Origin: Syntrophales bacterium
Lineage (GTDB): Bacteria; Desulfobacterota; Syntrophia; Syntrophales; UBA2192
Assembly (NCBI GenBank): GCA_025454095.1
Contig: JALOPC010000051.1
Span: 1 to 8,344 of the forward strand
Length of the DNA stretch: 8,344 bases
Direction of reading: 5' to 3'
The position numbers were made by a program, and so were the translations under genes. Shown piece after piece: positions 6,338 to 8,344 of this stretch; within the stretch, counting starts at the first letter, position 1; each line of letters begins with the position of its first letter. The notes beneath the pieces were generated by a model that did no database searches, was not told the origin of the DNA, and saw only the letters and a program-made list of their open reading frames with translations.

Positions 6338-7714
6338 TCAGTTGAACCGGCCCCCCCAGTAGGCGTCCTGGCGGATCTGCTCGACGGCCTCGCCGACGAG
6401 GATGGCGGCGGCCTGTTTCAGGCTTTCCGCCTGCTCGTCGCAGATCTTGAAGTTGGTCGGGATGGAACTCACCCTGGCGAAGAGCTCCGGGTGGGCGTCC
6501 TTGAGCCGGTCGAACCGGAGATGAAGGAACATCGCGCGTGTCCGGCCCTTCACGTACTTTTCGAATTCGCGGGCCCTGAGCCGCTGGTTCTCCACCATCA
6601 GCAGGCTGTAGGTGTCCTTGACGTTGGAGAAATCGACGAAGTAATCCAGGAAGTGCCGCGGGTCGGGGTCGGCCGCGCTCTTCGCCTTCGTGGCCGGCCT
6701 TGCGTCGGCGAGGATCACGAGGACCGGGACGTCGCGGTAGCGGTCCCCGTTGTCGCGCAGCAGGATCCGCCACAGGGACTCGATGCCGAGGTTGTCCTGG
6801 ACGCCGCCGTCCATGAGGTGGATGTACTGTTCCGCCGGCGTGGCGAAGTTGCGCAGCGTGACGTAGTGGAAGGCCCCCGGGAAGGCGGCGGAGCCCGCGA
6901 CGCCGTAGGCGACGGGGAACAGGTCGAGCCGCGAACGGAGGGTCTCGAAGCCCTCGGCGGTGAAGCTGAAGATCTCCGGCACCGCCGCGCTGTCGGTGTT
7001 GTTGGTCGCGTTGAGGATGACGTAGGGCCGTCGCGGGTTGAGGTCGCGCATGAGAAAACTGTTCTCCCTGTCCCTCGTCCCGCCGAAGAGGGTCTCGGCG
7101 AAGGTCTCGGCCATCACGTCGGTGCGGTCGAAGTACGTGGCATATCGAATGATGTTTTCAGGCCGCCAGCAGTTGATGCGCCAGCGGTCGATAAAATTCT
7201 GTTGGAGCAGCGGGTAGACGACACTCTCTGTCCAGATCGTCCGCCGAAGATCGGGGTTCACCGTGGCGGGGCAGTCCTGCGCGTCGTCGCAACTGGCCGC
7301 GTAGAGCGCGGCCGCCACGGAGCCGCCCGAGGCCGACGAGAGGACGTCGGCCCGCTGGAGGATCCCGTGCCGGCGAAGCTCGAACATCACGGCGGCGGAG
7401 AACACGGCAGCGCGGCTCCCCCCGCCCGAGAAGGCGAGGGCGACGAAATCGGGGTCCCGCCGGGAGGGGTCGGCGAGGCACCGGTCGATGGAGCGCTCCG
7501 GCGGGGTCCCGCTCCAGGCGTTGCGGCACCGCCATTCCACGTCGTGGCGGACGTCGGTCGATGCGATGTAGGCGGCCGACGCGGCGGCGGGCGCCGGCAG
7601 CCTTGCGTCGTCGGCCGAGAGGTTGACGTGGCTGTTCTTCGGCACGATGACGCAGGATGCGAGCATCAGCGCCGCTGCGATCAACGTCGACGAAAGAAGA
7701 TTCCTGCGCAGCAT
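6338..7714 (-). CDS. Patatin-like phospholipase lipoprotein
   Basis: This 458-residue protein has a lipoprotein signal peptide with lipobox LASC (C21), so the enzyme is predicted to be anchored in the envelope rather than cytoplasmic. The patatin domain follows: the glycine-rich oxyanion loop FSGGGSRA (95-102), the nucleophile motif SASGGS (127-132) with S129, and the dyad aspartate D302 in MDGGVQDN (301-308). Patatins use this Ser-Asp dyad to hydrolyse acyl esters of phospholipids and neutral lipids. The first glycine of GxSxG is a serine here (SASGG), a variation known in bacterial patatins. Residues 310-458 form a C-terminal extension with no motif I recognise. The start is supported by CCCTCC at 7721-7726, which reads GGAGGG on the coding strand, six bases before the ATG. 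It is the first gene of the minus-strand set with the transporter and hydrolase. Confidence 0.9.
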   Translation of the reverse strand: MLRRNLLSSTLIAAALMLASCVIVPKNSHVNLSADDARLPAPAAASAAYIASTDVRHDVEWRCRNAWSGTPPERSIDRCLADPSRRDPDFVALAFSGGGSRAAVFSAAVMFELRRHGILQRADVLSSASGGSVAAALYAASCDDAQDCPATVNPDLRRTIWTESVVYPLLQQNFIDRWRINCWRPENIIRYATYFDRTDVMAETFAETLFGGTRDRENSFLMRDLNPRRPYVILNATNNTDSAAVPEIFSFTAEGFETLRSRLDLFPVAYGVAGSAAFPGAFHYVTLRNFATPAEQYIHLMDGGVQDNLGIESLWRILLRDNGDRYRDVPVLVILADARPATKAKSAADPDPRHFLDYFVDFSNVKDTYSLLMVENQRLRAREFEKYVKGRTRAMFLHLRFDRLKDAHPELFARVSSIPTNFKICDEQAESLKQAAAILVGEAVEQIRQDAYWGGRFN

Positions 7715-8177
7715 AAACCGCCCTCCAGTCCCTTCCGGGGTCGATGTCGGTTCGTTTCCCGGCCCACGGATTTATCGCTTCGCTTATAGCACAAAAAAAA
7801 GCGGTATTGCTCGCGGTATCCTGCCGAATCGGAGAGGCCGGTCTCGTCGCAGGACGGAAAAAAATTTGTTTCCCACATCGCGTCCCCCGGCTGCAATCCA
7901 CAAACATGGGTTGCGACTGTTGCCTGAGTTTACACTTTTTGTTTTTTTCTAAAAACATTTTTCCGGCGTGGTGTTAGGGAGAAATTGTTGCCCGGGACGG
8001 GCTGCAACTGCCGGATTTCTTTACAAAACGGCAAGGCCGGGAATGGGCTGGAGCCCATGATTATGCCTTTGCGGCGCGCAGTTATCCTTTGTGGTTTGGT
8101 TTGTGTATTGTTCAACTTCCGCGTCTCGAAACGTATTTCGATCACGTGTCTTTTCCAAGGCAAGGAGGTGGGTAACC
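7715..8177. other. Divergent intergenic spacer, AT-richer than its flanks, with short inverted repeats
   Basis: No convincing gene is present; the short open frames lack ribosome sites and family features. The spacer separates the patatin operon from the DUF4382 lipoprotein gene, so it should hold promoters for both. A- and T-rich runs lie at 7791-7800, 7858-7865 and 7934-7961. In the part leading to the plus-strand gene there is a perfect inverted repeat, ATGGGCT 8043-8049 with AGCCCAT 8052-8058. CGGCA (8029-8033) can pair either with TGCCG (8009-8013) upstream or, as GGCA, with TGCC (8064-8067) downstream. No known riboswitch consensus was recognised, and no good -35/-10 pair was found for the plus-strand gene. 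Confidence 0.6.
7783..7791 (-). promoter_or_regulatory. Possible extended -10 promoter for the patatin operon
   Basis: Read on the minus strand this is TGCTATAAG, an extended -10 element (TGnTATAAG). It lies about 70 bases upstream of the patatin start codon in an AT-rich stretch. No good -35 hexamer lies at 16-18 bases, which extended -10 promoters can tolerate. The call is a motif match only. Confidence 0.35.
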
Positions 8178-8344
8178 ATGAAACCGAAAAAGCGCATTGA
8201 TTTTAGATTCTTGTCTCTCCTTCTCGTCGCGCTGCTGACCCTGTCGGCCGGCTGCGGCGGAGGCGGGGGGGAAGGCTCGTCCGTTACCGCCCAGACGGGG
8301 ACCGTGGCGATCTTCATCAAGGACGCCCCGACCGACGAGTTCGA
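8178..8344 (+). CDS. DUF4382-like lipoprotein, 5' part only (runs off window)
   Basis: Only 55 codons are visible. The protein starts with a basic stretch (MKPKKR) and a hydrophobic segment, LSLLLVALLTLS (12-23), then the lipobox-like SAGC with C26 as the likely acylated cysteine. A Gly-rich linker (27-33) follows, then GTVAIFIKDAPTDEF (41-55), which matches the usual opening of DUF4382 domains, where a GxLxVxLTDAP-like strand begins a beta-sandwich. DUF4382 lipoproteins are exported proteins of unknown function. The start is well fixed: AAGGAGGTG (8162-8170) is a nine-base match to the anti-Shine-Dalgarno sequence, seven bases before the ATG. The domain call rests on a short segment and could change with the rest of the gene. 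Confidence 0.72.
   Translation, partial: MKPKKRIDFRFLSLLLVALLTLSAGCGGGGGEGSSVTAQTGTVAIFIKDAPTDEF

Noticed and set aside
4572..7789. Long plus-strand open frames opposite the minus-strand operon
   Set aside because: They are shadows of the hydrolase, transporter and patatin genes, have biased Arg/Gly/Asp-rich composition and show no motifs.
8009..8080. Cyclic-di-GMP (GEMM) riboswitch upstream of the lipoprotein gene
   Set aside because: GGCAAGGCC loosely resembles part of the motif, but the conserved CGCAAAGCC segment and GAAA tetraloop are absent.

Overview
The window looks like chromosomal DNA from a GC-rich diderm bacterium. Three proteins carry lipoprotein signal peptides, one carries a SPOR domain (periplasmic peptidoglycan binding), and the gene set (ExeA-like ATPase with LysM/SPOR, DUF4382 lipoprotein, patatin lipoprotein) fits a deltaproteobacterial (Desulfobacterota-type) genome. 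The taxonomy is an inference from gene content and codon bias only. No rRNA, tRNA, CRISPR array or complete insertion sequence is visible.

Layout. Positions 1-90 hold what looks like one end of a dispersed intergenic repeat with a hairpin. Positions 121-733 form an unusual block: a small DUF559 endonuclease-like gene (227-592) lies between two clusters of short palindromic repeats built on CCTCTCCC/GGGAGAGG hairpins. A 32-base sequence is repeated exactly at 193-224 and 702-733. The gene is visibly less GC-rich than its neighbours. This block is the best candidate for an under-described system: a nuclease-like gene packaged with REP-like hairpins, possibly a small mobile or repeat-propagating unit.

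Downstream on the plus strand are a Y-family DNA polymerase (dinB, 771-2078), an AAA+ ATPase with a single membrane span and periplasmic LysM and SPOR domains (2174-3721), and a CDP-alcohol phosphatidyltransferase (3828-4454). The last two have their own plausible sigma-70 promoters.

On the minus strand, convergent with the phosphatidyltransferase and 18 bases from it, is a three-gene set read in the order patatin-like lipoprotein (7714-6338), EamA-family membrane transporter (6336-5467) and alpha/beta-hydrolase lipoprotein (5432-4473). The first two are 1 base apart and the next gap is 34 bases, so they probably form an operon. Two surface-anchored hydrolases around a transporter, next to a phospholipid head-group enzyme, suggest an envelope-lipid or ester-related function, but the substrate is unknown.

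A 463-base, comparatively AT-rich divergent spacer (7715-8177) separates this operon from a plus-strand lipoprotein gene with a DUF4382-like start, which runs off the window at 8344.
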